A stretch of DNA of 64,000 nucleotides from Cymbidium sinense. Taxonomy: Eukaryota > Streptophyta > Magnoliopsida > Asparagales > Orchidaceae. The first letter of the stretch is position 1. Each line of letters begins with the position of its first letter. Positions 47,806 through 59,819 of the stretch are shown one piece after another. Location: contig CM038215.1 in NCBI GenBank assembly GCA_021442155.1, positions 9,820,976-9,884,975 on the forward strand, written 5' to 3'. Below the pieces are notes generated by a model. That model searched no databases and had not been told where the DNA came from. It saw only the letters and a program-made list of their open reading frames with translations. A program made the translations under genes and the position numbers.

Positions 47806-49672
47806 ATTTTCACTTTTTAGCTTGAGCTGGGTTATGTTTTTAGCCTTTTGCTTTTGGGTTGGCCTGGTGGTTGTTACCTGGTGGATACTATCTTTCCAGC
47901 CTAGGTTGGTTTGGTTTTTTTTTGGCCTGGTGCCAGTTTTCTTCACTACATTGTTACTCTAGTTGCTAGTGGATGAGATGGTTTTGCTCTGGATTTATTC
48001 TATTTTTTATTTTGGTTGGTTTGTTAGCTCTCCTCTTGAACTCGAATTACTTTTGTTGATTTTTCATGGTTGAATGGGTGGCCTTTCTAGTGGGAACTAT
48101 TGTTGGTTGTTGCCATTCTAGGCCTTCTTTAGGAGAATTTCCTAGCTACATTTTGGGGCTTGCCTCCTAGTTCATATTATTTATTGTTGGATCCTTCTTT
48201 TGCCTTGATTTTGTGTTTGGTTATTCTCCTAGGATTAGCCTCTCCTGAGTGCATTTTTTGTAGCACATTTTATGTTGTTATTATGCTTCCTATCTGGTTA
48301 GTCCTTATTGTTGGGGAAGTTTGGTTTTTCAGCTGGTCCTGGCTAGCTACTATTGTTGCCTTCCTATGGTTGTTGTGCTTCTTTTGGACCTCTATTGTGT
48401 GGTGCTTTATTGGTTTTCTACTTTTCCTTGACTATTGGGGATGCTTCCTTTGTTGGTTACTTATGATGGGATGTTCTCTAGTGGTTGCACTATGGCTGTT
48501 TTACTTAACTAGTTTGTTTAGAGGACTTTTAATTGTCCTTGGAATCTTGGTAGGTTGATTTTTTCCTTGCTGGTCTTTGCCTGCTTGTTGGACAATTTGT
48601 TGGAGCCTTTTTTTGTGTTGGCCAAACCTTTATTGATCCTTTTGGTGGTCGGTGGCTGCCTTTGGTCCATTTTGTATGGTTATTTTATCTTATTGGTGAT
48701 TTGCACTCGCTGTAACTTATGTTTCCTTCAGTTGATGGTTTTATTTCTAAACTATTTTGCCATTTATGGTTGCTTACCCTAGTTTGGCTTGGTGACTACT
48801 ACTTGTTGGGACATTGGCTTTAGGGATCCTATCTTGTTTTTGTTGGTTGTTTCTCTGTTAATTGGCATGGGTCTGGTGGTTACTGATGGTTGGTTCTAGT
48901 TTCCCCTGGTTTAGAGCTTGGATGGATATTTGAATAATGGTTTTTTTTGGCGTTCTAACTTTATTATAGCCTTTCTCAAGGTTATTGTGATTAGTCCGTT
49001 ATTATTTTTTTGGTGGTTTTGCTGCTAGCTGGTTGTTGGCATGCTTCTCTTTATTTAATGGTGCAGGATCTAAAACTCTATGGACTGGTGGCCTTGGATG
49101 TTTGCTGTGTATGCGCTATGATGGCTTTGATGTTACTCACCTCTTCTCTCTGTGGAAGCATTACAGATGATTATAACCCTTCTTTATGATGTTTGGATGC
49201 TCAAATGGGTTGTTGCCCCTGGGGATGATCCTAATTGAGCCTAAGCCTTCTCATTATCAGCTCTCTCCTTTAGCTCTCTTTGCTTTTATTCTTTTTAGCT
49301 ATGACTTTTTCCTTTGTAGTGTTTTACAGATTTCTTTTACAAGTTGTAACTTTATAGAGGGAATGGCCATCACTCAGTCAACCTAAGTGTTATTGTTGTG
49401 GATCTTACTTATCTTACTTTCTTAAAGGAGTCATGAACTGCTATTGACTCATCCTTTTACTATTTTCAAGATTTATTTTAGTCTTACTCTATGTCTTTTT
49501 CTCTTATGCTTTTTAGTTGTATTTGGTCTTTGTTTTCTTTTCTTTTCTAATGTACTTAGATGGGTTTAGCTCTTTAGGTTTTGTATCTAAGAGTAGAATT
49601 TTAGAGCTTTACCCTTTTAAGGGCATTGTATCTTTTCCATTAATGGTAATAAAATGCTGACTTCCCCCCAAA
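47805..49672 (+). mobile_element. LINE-like (non-LTR) 3' tail 2, T/G-rich, 5' truncated
   Basis: This is of the same kind as 32,925-34,640. The 3' end reads 'acccttttaagggcattgta', 'ttaatggtaataaaatgctg' and a C/A-run, then CCCTAAA repeats. Telomere-like repeats also border its left end at 47,805. The upstream body is T/G-rich with short C/A content and gives hydrophobic plus-strand frames. The longest (48,160-48,558, 132 codons) starts in 'MPPSSYYLLLDPSF' and has many Trp, Phe and Leu residues but no known motif. LINE assignment rests on the shape of the 3' end and the shared family; no RT or endonuclease domain is visible. Confidence 0.45.
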
Positions 49673-50015
49673 AAACCTCTAAACCCTAAACCCTAAAACC
49701 CTAAACCTTAAACCTTAAACCTTAAGCCCAAACCCTAAACCTTAAACCCTAAACCTTAAATAATATACCCAAAAATCCTATACCCTAAACTAATCCTAAA
49801 ACAAAAAGCCTAAACACTAAACCCTAATCCCTTAACCTTAAATCAACTTTATACACTAAACCCTAAAAGTATTAACCCTAAAATCCTAAACCCTAAACCC
49901 TAACCCTAAACTCTAAACCCTAAACCCCAAACCCTAAACCTAAACCTAAAGTAACTATATAAATTAAAAAATAAAACTAAAACCTAAAACCTAAAAACCT
50001 AAATCCAAACAAAAA
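49672..50015. repeat. Interstitial telomere-like array 6
   Basis: CCCTAAA-type units follow directly on the C/A-run of LINE-like tail 2, with exact tandem pairs near 49,890-49,935. The array ends in 'aaaaaccctaagattggg', the shared junction with the GRP pseudogene. Confidence 0.9.
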
Positions 50016-50430
50016 CCCTAAGATTGGGTAGAACCTTGATGGCAGGAACATCACTATCAACCGTGCCTCCTAGATCTCAGTGGAGAGAAGGAGGCGGTGG
50101 TTATTGTAGTGCTGGTGGGGGATCTAGAGGTACTGGTGGATATGGAGGTGGTGGTCAGAGCAGTGGTGGTTATGGAAGAGGGAGGAGCGACGGAGGTTAC
50201 AGCCGTGGTGATGGAGGGAGAGATTAGGGATATAATAGATGGAGGTTATAGCCGTGGTTCTGATGGGAACTAGAGAAATTAAAGAACAACCAATCCAATC
50301 TGATGCTTATGGAACTGTGTCTTTACAATAGAGATAGTTCTAATTATCTAAGATTTTTGATTTGCTCTATGCGTGCTCATTTTTTATCTATGTCGTCGCT
50401 TGTGTCTTAGAAAACTTGGTGTGTGTGGTG
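50016..50430 (+). pseudogene. GRP retropseudogene 3, 5' and 3' truncated
   Basis: 'attgggtagaaccttgatgg' keeps the RRM-end segment with a stop at the Gln codon, then N-I-T-I-N-R-A. After a frame change the Gly-rich tail is open from 50,024 to 50,227 and reads 'GGGGYCSAGGGSRGTGG', 'YGGGGQSSGGYGRGRSDGG' and 'YSRGDGGRD', the best preserved Gly-rich part in the window. The 3' end again has the TAG in place of the DGNWRN Trp, and the UTR word 'ttatctaagatttttgattt'. The UTR is cut at about 50,430, where inverted block X begins, so the poly(A) is lost. Confidence 0.8.
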
Positions 50431-50439
50431 TTTATTTTG

Positions 50440-53400
50440 AGATGTGGGACACCACATTGATCTTAGGGGGTGCTTATTGAAATGATAGGGTATGACATTA
50501 AGGAAAGATGCACTATATTGAAAGATAGAAATTATCAATCTATAATGGACCTAATCACCTAATAAGGACTCCTAAGGCATGATGGGTCTTTGAATGTACC
50601 AGAGGTCTTTCCCATACTTTAGATGTAAAATTAAAGTAGCATTTATATTAAGTCGAGTTCGTTAAGTTCCCTTTGGAGGAAAGCCTCTATAGTTAATTAC
50701 ATCCAAGGGATGAATTTATGAATACTTGATTAAAGTAGAATTAAAGTCTCAAATATTTCTAATTATTGAGAGGATTAGTAGTATTGGCAAATCAAGTGGG
50801 AAAAATCAAGGAAAAGACTTATTATCAAAGACAAAGGAAACAAGTAAGGAATTCTCTTGATACTAGGAAACCTAGGGAGAATTTCAACCTATCCTATAAT
50901 TGGGCTTTGTAATTTTGAAGAGGATAAACTGCCTGACTACTGGATTTATGATCGTCTAGAGTGGCAGCTAGCTAACACCTCCTACGCTTTAAATCCATAA
51001 AGTCTAATCATATGATTTGCAAGATTAGTTAGGCTGTTGTTCAATTAAAAAGAAACTAAAGTCCTTAAACCCACTCCTTAAGATACTAGAGCATGGGTGG
51101 TATGAGCATATGACTTAGTCTAGTGCAAAATCTTTACAAATTTTATTTATTTTGACAAAGGCTTTGGGTTTTTGATGTCTACATGCATGATGAAATAAGG
51201 TTGTTGGCTAAATCAGCAAGAAAGGGGTGTTTTCCAACACAAAGGATTCCCTCATAAGTCAAGCATTCTCTTATCATGCAAGGATGAAAATCTCTTATTT
51301 TCAAGAGTGAAATAATATGATGTGCATGTTGTTGGACATTTGACATTCAGCTAAGGGGTTGCTAAATCTATTAATTATCTTGATTTACATCCTAGGCTTT
51401 ATGTAAGGTTATGAATTATTTAAAACTTTTATTATGAGTTGTAGTTGGGTAGAAAGGCTAATTTTTTTTCTAAGAGCATAATAGCATTCAAGGCCACACA
51501 TTCAAACATCAAGCATATAAAGAAACTAAGAAAAGTATGCCATCTTAATTGCGAACTTTAAACACAACATCAAATAATTATTATTGGTAACGCAAAAGAA
51601 TAACAGGCCAGTGCGATTGGGTGCTGTCATACAACCTAAAAAGAAAATGGATAGCTAAGCTCTACTCTTATACAACTGGCACATAAAAGAATAATTTGCA
51701 ATTTATAAATGATAAATGCTATGGGAGTTCTTCAAGTGTTCATCTTTTAATGTATCTTCCTCCTTCTTTGATTTGGTTTGCTCCACTTCAAAGGCATCAC
51801 ATGGCCTCCTAAGATAAAGCCTTCTAGCCAATGCTCATCCTTATCCTCCCATAGCACTAATCCTAATTTCTAATGCAAAATTACATTAAAAATAAGAAAA
51901 GTAAATCTAACTACACCTGCAAAAACAAGTGTTAGCTAAACACACATACAACCCAAGAAGTTATATTTATAATTTGGACTCAAAGACTCGACATGGGTAA
52001 CCAAGCCCATCTGTCCTAACTTAGATTATGCTTAGGCGATTAAGCAACCTACAAAGAGATTATTTATATTTATTTTTAAGTGGCCCCATAAACACAATCC
52101 CTTACATAAAATATGTTAAGCTAATCACAACCTACCATCCAATCTATGAAACATACACTCTAACATCCAGTCTAAAATAATACATCACAAAACAAAACAT
52201 ACATCACACCATGCACCGTCCTAACAAAAGGCTAGAAGTGGTGACTTAATCTAATGTGTGTGTATTAAGGCTTGTGTGGTATGTCCTAACTAGGCTTTAG
52301 AGTTAAGATTTTCTAAGTGTAGAAAGATTCAACTTAAAGGGTGATTTCACTTCAAGTGCTTTAATTGATTTGCAAGTTTTAATTTGTGTTTTCTTTTGTT
52401 TCATATGACCTACACTTAGAAACTAAGTGTTGAAAAGAAAAGAAAAGACGTTGGCCTTTTTCATCCCTACCTTAAACAACATTCTAAAGCATGTTAATTT
52501 GATTTAGTTTTGTTTAGTGAATGGCTTATTACACCTTTTAGATTAATCCTAAGTTTAGGTTCTTTTTAAATAATTCTATTCAATGTGAAAGGCTTCTTAA
52601 GATTAATCTAATTGAAATACTATCACATGACACATGCTAAATCATTTCTTTCAATCACATGTAACATGCATATGATTAAGTCTTAAGTTTACCTACACAT
52701 ACAACATCTTTTAGCACAATTGAATGATGGATGTGAGTATGTACATTTGAAGCTTTATATTTCCCATATGATTGAATTATTTTATCATATTAATTTAAGG
52801 CTCTATCAAAATTCTTATGAAAAAATACATAGGGATGAAATTAAATAGGTATGTGTCATTGTTAACCAAGGAAGTGAGGTAATCAAATGACCTCCTTGGG
52901 TCTAGCTAAAGCTTCATATTCTGGATGTCCAGACTATATACCATTACATTCAAACCATATGTAAATTTACATGCATGAACATAAGAAAGAGAGCTCCAAA
53001 TCAGATGATCAATTAATTCAATCACTTGAACAATTACAAATGCATGTATTTTTAATAAAAAGGAAGGATTACCATTCTCTAATTAAATACACACAAGTAT
53101 GTATAAAAGACATAAGCAAGTACATTCCTTTGTTAAACTTGGGAAGTGAGGTAATCAAATGACCTCCTTAGGGTTAGCTAAAGCCTCATATTCCTAGGAT
53201 GTCCAGACTATATACCGCTTTTCTTAGATACATACACATGTATTCATAATTTGGAGAATTAAAATCATGCAAAAAATGATATTTAATTTGATTGAATCAT
53301 TTATGTATATGAATTAAAGCCTCATCCAATTCTAGTATTGAAATACATAAGAATGAAATCAAATGGAGTACATGCCATTGTTAAACCAGAGAAGTGAGGT

Positions 53401-56400
53401 AATCAAATGACCTCCTTGGGGCTAACTAAAGCAATACATAAATCAATACATTTTTGGGATGTCCAGACTATATACCCATTAACATTCTCACTTACATAAA
53501 TCAATACATGAATAAAAGGAAAGGAGCTTCACTTCATACATTTAAGCTATAATCAAATGCATCTCCTATGTATTTATAACTAGCATTCATAGCATATGTA
53601 ACCATTCATTTATAAACTTTGGATAATACATTTGGATTTAATAGTGATAATAGCACATATTATAAATCAAATCAACACATGCAAGCTTAATATAAAGGAA
53701 AACCATTTGACTTAATTAATTTTGAAAAGATAAATGTATGATTTCAAATGACATACAACATTTAACATGATTGGAAAGGAATGAATGAGCATAAACATGT
53801 GATTTCATTCAATTAAATTAATTAAGGATAAATCAAATCAAATAAAAGCATTTAAAGGAAACCAAGGCTTTTAATTATTACTTTCAATTTCATATTTGAT
53901 TTGGTTTGAAGAATGAGGGAAAGTTAGTTGATCCTAACCCATTCCCATGTTTGTGATTTAATTTCATTTAACAAAAAGTAGTTAAGTTGATTTTATGGGT
54001 TAATTAGGTTATACCATGGATTAAATCCATTAATTAATTAACCCTTACCTATGATGCCTTAATTTAATTAACCAAGTAATTATGATCCAACATGATATGT
54101 ACATACATTGGAAATTAAATCAACAATGAACCAAAGAAATGAAAGAGGACTAATGCAATTGGCTCACAATTAATGATTAATTAAGCTAAGAAACTTAATT
54201 AAGTACTTTCATGGTTTTCCCACACATGTGGGTTAACCATAATTTCCTTAAATGTTTTTAGGATATTGAGCACCTGAAGATCTATTGATGAATTGATTAA
54301 TTAAGATTCCATGTGATCATAGTTTCAAATTGATTAATTAAGCAATTTAATTAATGAATTAAACCAATTAATAAATTAATTAATTCCATTCAAGTGAAAT
54401 AGACTTAGGGAAAAGATTGGGAAAGATGTCCCAATTCCATGCCCATTCACTATTTCACAATGATTAGCAAGCTTAAATAATGATTTTCTTTCTATTTAGA
54501 ATATTAGTTAATTGCTTAATTAATTAAAAAATTAAGGTTAAGACAACCAATTTCTAATTAACCAAGCAATAAATCCCAAGAAAATTATGGGAGGAGATCA
54601 TCCCATTAATCAACCTCAAAAATTTTGGGATTAATTACTTAGGTAATTATAGAGTAATTAAGCAAATTAAGTTTTTAATTAAACCCAAATTAAGCCTTAA
54701 TTATTGCTCAAAATTAATTGGGATCAATTTTAATTAAATCTCCTCTAAAATACCTTCAAAACAAATATATACTTGCATTTTTATGATTTGTCTATGATTT
54801 GTTATAAATTTCCAAAGTTTTAGCTGATTTAAATGATTTTCCATGATTTTTATAAAGTCCATTAATTTATTTTAACTATTTGAACTTCAGAATGCTATAT
54901 CTCCCAATCTAGAAATCCTTTGACTTGAAATTTTATGGTAGGTAGATTTTAAGCTCAATTTTATCTCTGAGAATTTCAAATCAATCTAATATGTCTTTTT
55001 AGTTTAATTAATAAAATCTAATTTTCTTTAAATCTTAAATTAAGCTCACAATATTCAATAAAATTTAGGGCTTTTGGATTCATTGGATTCCTCTCCCAAA
55101 AAAAAAAATCAATGAGCCTTTATTTTTTAATTTTTAGTTAAGTATTTTATTTTCTATGAATTTTTGATATTTCAGGTCTTTTTAATTAATTTTTAAAAAG
55201 TAAAAAATCTCTAATTTCTTACTTAACCGAGTCAGCACTTACGGCACTGACTAGGCCATGCGGATAGGGATGCACGGATTGGATTCGACCTTCAAATCAT
55301 GGATTGGATGGTCCAGATCGATACACACGATCCATATGATTTGTTGATCAGAGTTGCATCCCGATGATCTGAGCCATTTGCCTCCTTGAACAGGAGATCA
55401 GATGGCTAGTGGGCAATCTAGCGGAAGAGGTGGACAAAACACTATTTCATGTGGGATTTTATGATTCTTGTGAAAACATTAAACGAAAAACTTCATTTTA
55501 GGCTCAATTTTTTAGCAATCTTAACCTAAAATCACTCCAAATGTATGGGGATGATGTAAAATAAAATTAAATACAAGGGTAATCTAAAATAAATTCTTAA
55601 AATTGAGTAAAAACCATCACAAACAAAAGAACCTAAGGTCGACTATGGTTTTTGAAAACTATCTCACCAAGGATGATGTTTGGTGGTGGGGATGATCTGA
55701 GTGAGCTCTTTAGTGCAAGAAGAAGCTTTAGAATGGGTTTGAGCTCTTGCTTCACTTTAGAATAATGTATCCACCAATGGCCACCACTTCTTCACTAGAA
55801 TCCACTTGATTTTGATGGTTTTTGCTCAAAAACCAAGTGGGAATGGTTGCTGGTTTGTTTAAGAGCTCTAGGAGAGTGAAATGAGTGTGTAAAAAAGAGT
55901 TTTTACCTCTATATTTTGTCTCTAATGAAAAAAATCACCTCATTCATGGTGATTTTGGCTAAGTGAGTGTCCTTTGCTTGAGGTGGTTGGGATTTTCCTT
56001 AGGCGGCTTAATTTGGTTGCCCAAGGCATGGGAGGTGGTTGCTATGAAGGAAAACTGGGTGTCCTAGAAAATGGAGGTGGAGGTCCTTCATGCCATGTGT
56101 TCTAATATGGGAGGTGAGGTGATTTCACCTCCTCATAAGTCATGGTTGACCCAACCATCTCTTAGGATAGTGTCCTTGCCTAGGTGGACCAATGGATGAG
56201 TGTCAAGTCAAGGAAGAGAAAATGACCATTTACATGGGTGTTTTGTCTTATGTGATACCCTTAGCCCAAGGGTAGAGTGGTCATTTGATATTGAATTTGA
56301 TTTGTGAGTCAAAAGTGAGTCAAAATGTTATTTGGAGTTCATTTGGTTAGGTTTGGCTTAATTTGACCTAGGGTCAAAATATTTTGACCAATTTGTCAAA

Positions 56401-57625
56401 TTGGGTTAAACCAAGGATTAGGTCAAGTTCATATGACTATTTGGAGAGTATTGTATGCTTTGGTTTGATTTAATTTAGAATTAACTTTTGTTTAGTCTAA
56501 TTTGACCTTTCATGTCAATTTGGGTTAACTAGGGTCAACAGGGCCAACTATGCTAGGTTTGGCTCAATTGAAGGTCCATTTATATTTAAATATTGATTTT
56601 GGGTTGATTTGAATCATTGGTTTCAATGGATTTGGCTTAAGTTGCAATTTGGCTAGTTTGGGTTCATATAGGCTAAAGGGTTGACTTGGTCAACAGGTTA
56701 GGTTGACTTGGTTTGACCCAATTTAAATCAATTGATCATCCTAGCATGATCAACAATCATGACATTAAGTTTGGATTGGCTTAATTCACTTTGATTTGGA
56801 TTGAATTGGATTTTGATTCATGTAGGTTAAATTGGCCATTTTGGGTCAAGTGAATCAATTAGATTTAGTTGGCTTGACTTTAGGTTGAGTTTGATTTAGT
56901 TGAGTTTATAGATTTGAGATTGATATATAAATTCAATTGTTTTGTTTGGATTCAAATGAGTTTTGATTCATTTGAATATTTCAAGTCAAATAGGTTTTGG
57001 TTTGGGTTGATTTTGGTTTGACTAATTCATTTATATTTTGGATAGATGATTGAAGGAATGATTGATTCAAAGAAAATCCATTGATTTTGGCTTGATTTAG
57101 ATGGGTTTTGGCCAAGTTCAAGGAAATGGCTTAAAGGGTTTAAATTGAGTTTTGATTTGATTTTGGTTTTGGTTTTGGCTATTTGAATTCATATTTCATT
57201 TATATTTGAGAAGATAATTGAAGGTACAATTTATTTATAAGAAAATCAATTGAGTTTGGATTGAATTGGATAGAAATTTGGCTAAGTTCATGAAGGTTGA
57301 TTAAAGGGCTTGGGAAGGATTTCAAGTTTGGATTTGATCTTGGGTTTCAATCATTTGAAATTGAGTTTGGACTTGGATTTGGATTTGAAATTGAGTTTGA
57401 GGTTTGGTAAGAAATTTGGATTTGAATTGAATTTAAGAAGGTGTACATGGATTGGGTTTAGGCTATAGGGTAGGTGATTTTCCTAAGTCCCTAAGGCATG
57501 GCCTAATCCTATAATTAACCCTTCTATGTCTCTAGGCTTAGGTTAAGTGTTCACCTACTCTCTAGAAGTGTCTTATGACTAAGGAAATCTCAGTGTGTAG
57601 ATTATTCCTAGGTCTAAGAAGAGGA
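50440..57625 (+). repeat. Block X, copy 4, inverted
   Basis: The reverse complement is colinear with block X copies 1 and 3 over its whole length. It matches 13,620-13,850 at its left end ('aaggcatgatgggtctttg' and 'ctggtaca'-like words), carries the triplet repeat at 52,855-53,480, the TAATTAA-rich part (53,800-55,050) and the GT-rich part (56,270-57,500), and ends with the short PR-side segment 'ggtctaagaagaggagg' at 57,583-57,625. Reading in plus sense it would be upstream of a protease that is missing here. A plus-strand frame at 52,971-53,162 is incidental. Confidence 0.75.
52855..53480. repeat. Triplet of ~250-270-bp repeats in inverted block X copy 4
   Basis: 'gtgaggtaatcaaatgacct' cores have their TGACCTCCTT parts at 52,889, 53,160 and 53,409 (spacing 271 and 249), followed by 'ggatgtccagactatata'. 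This is the mirror image of the triplets at 10,773 and 30,240, with the long and short intervals in the reversed order as expected. Confidence 0.85.
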
Positions 57626-57840
57626 GGTTGAGAACTAACTCCAAAAGGACCTCCAAAAGGTATGGTGTAACTAACAAGACACACCACACGTATTGTCATT
57701 GACAAAGATAATCAACAACGTGCAAAAGACTACAAACACTAACGAAAATGATCTATGCCTAAACCTAAAAGGTAGATAGAATCATGATTTTAGTGCAAAG
57801 AAACTCTTTTTATGCCAAGGGAATAAGAGAGCCAGAGAGA
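57625..57840. other. Unassigned junction segment between inverted block X and Tat copy D
   Basis: About 215 bp including 'ggtatggtgtaactaacaag' and 'gacacaccacacg' have no match that I can see elsewhere in the window. It lies between the end of inverted X and the start of the Tat 3' tail, so it may be the scar of the rearrangement or a piece of the original insertion site. Confidence 0.4.
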
Positions 57841-59009
57841 ATCTACGGGGGATTGAGTATGTGAACCTTCCACTAGGGAAGCAGGTTCAAACTATCCACT
57901 GAGGATATGGATTTGAGTTTGATTGTGAATATGATTTATTTGGGTATGTATCCACCGAGGATAAGAATCTATAATCTATTAGAAATTAGGAATGTGAGCC
58001 TTCCATTGGGGAAGCAGGTTCGAGCTATCTGCTGTGGATAAGAGTTTGATGGTATTTCTTATGGTTCCACTAGGGAGATTAATTTGATTAGCGCCTTGTT
58101 AAGAAGAAGTTTGGTTTGTTTAAAATGTTTTAATTTGACTCTATTAGGAAGGTTGGTTTTGAATTTAGTTTATTATGGACCATGTAAATATGTGATGGAC
58201 CCACTTAGAAGGGGCTATGTCGGCCTTAACCTATCTCAAATTTACAAATCCAAAGGGATAGTCTACTAGCCACAGGGTAGGACTATCTGACCTAAAGGGT
58301 TGCCTATTGGTGTGCTACAGTTATACTTAGAAAGAAAGAATAGTAGACTTACATCTTCCAAAGTAGGGATCAACCAATGGGGTGATTTGTTGGATCCGCA
58401 ATAAATCAAACCTGACCTAGGGGCGACTACTGAATGAATGCTGCTAAGGGACTTATGTCAACTCAAAAGTAGTTAAGATTAATTTCATTGATTTGTTTTA
58501 ATTTGATTTGGTTTATTTTCATTTATTATAATTTGATTTGGTTTGTTTTCATTTGTTTTAATTTTATTTGATGGATCCTCGGTGCAATGGACCGCAGAGA
58601 AGGGGCTATCGCCTTTGGCTTATCTCAAATTTACCGATCCAAAGGGATAGTTTATCGGTCGAAGGGTAGGACTATCCAACCTAAAGGGTACCTTTCGGTG
58701 TGCAATAGCTTTGCTGGACAAAGCATGGCAGACTTACATCTTTAAAGCAAGGAACAACCTCTGGGGTGACCCATTGGATGCGCAACAAATTGAACTCTAG
58801 ACTGATCTGCAACAACCATGCCGGAAAGAATGTGTAGCATACTTACATCTTCCAAAGCCGATGACCAGGTAACCTGGTGGCATAGATTGAATCCTAACAA
58901 GAGCTATTATTGAGAGTGCCATGGAGAACTTATCTCAACTCATGAGTAGTCGCTATTTTATAGGGAGTTTCTGACACCGCCCTAAAGATAGGATGCTTGG
59001 GAAAGGTGT

Positions 59010-59011
<2 letters not shown>

Positions 59012-59095
<84 letters not shown>
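59012..59095. repeat. (TA)n microsatellite, ~84 bp
   Basis: An uninterrupted run of about 42 AT dinucleotides. The equivalent place in copies B (20,423-20,440) and C (40,561-40,585) has only a short 'atatatattttgtttat' seed. Confidence 0.98.
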
Positions 59096-59099
<4 letters not shown>

Positions 59100-59819
59100 T
59101 GTTGTTTATTATTATGTGGACCTTGGTGTGCAAGGGACCACACTAAGAAGGGACTATGTCTAGACCTATCTTAGATTTTTTGGACCAAGGGAGAATTTAT
59201 GCATCCGCGAAACATAATCCCATAGGGGTGGTTACTAGGAAAGGGGGATTGTGCAATCTCGTAGTAACCCAGATAGTGTCGAAATGAGGTCACAAAGAAT
59301 GTGAACCAAATAGAGTGCCCACAGGGGAGGTGCCATTAGGGGCATAATCGTGGACCCTATAAATAAGAAAGCCTGTAGGTGTATGGTGGCCAACTCAAAG
59401 AGAAAATATAGCAGACTTACATTTACCGTGAGTGGTGTATCCACGGGTTACCGCGATAAATAACACCAACTAATCTAAGGTTCTCGTCGGGGTGTGACAA
59501 TCAGTGTAGGAAGAAGGCATGTAGACTTATATATCCCTAAAGTGGAACTGATTGTTGGGATAGTTTATCATCAGCTTGATAGGTGCAATCTGACCTAGGG
59601 CTACCCGTCGATGTACAATAGTTGTACTTAAGAAGAAAGCATAGCAAACTTACACTTTTTGAAGTGAGGAACAACCACTAGGTGACCCATTATTGGCACA
59701 ACAAGTTTAACCCAACCTATGGGTGACTACTAAGTAGGGAATCACAAAGAAGGACTGGACCCAGACTTGAAGTAGTCAAGAAGAAAGGTGACACTTGGGG
59801 CCTTACCCTAATCCATTAC

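Noticed and set aside
48160..48558. 132-codon hydrophobic frame as a membrane protein gene
   Set aside because: It lies in T/G-biased DNA where Phe, Leu and Trp codons arise by composition. No known motif, start context or conservation in the related block at 32,925-34,640 supports it. Kept only as a finding.
55200..55270. Possible tRNA or small RNA gene in the more GC-rich segment of block X
   Set aside because: No cloverleaf with A and B boxes could be made by eye, and the segment is simply part of X also seen at 61,750-61,820.
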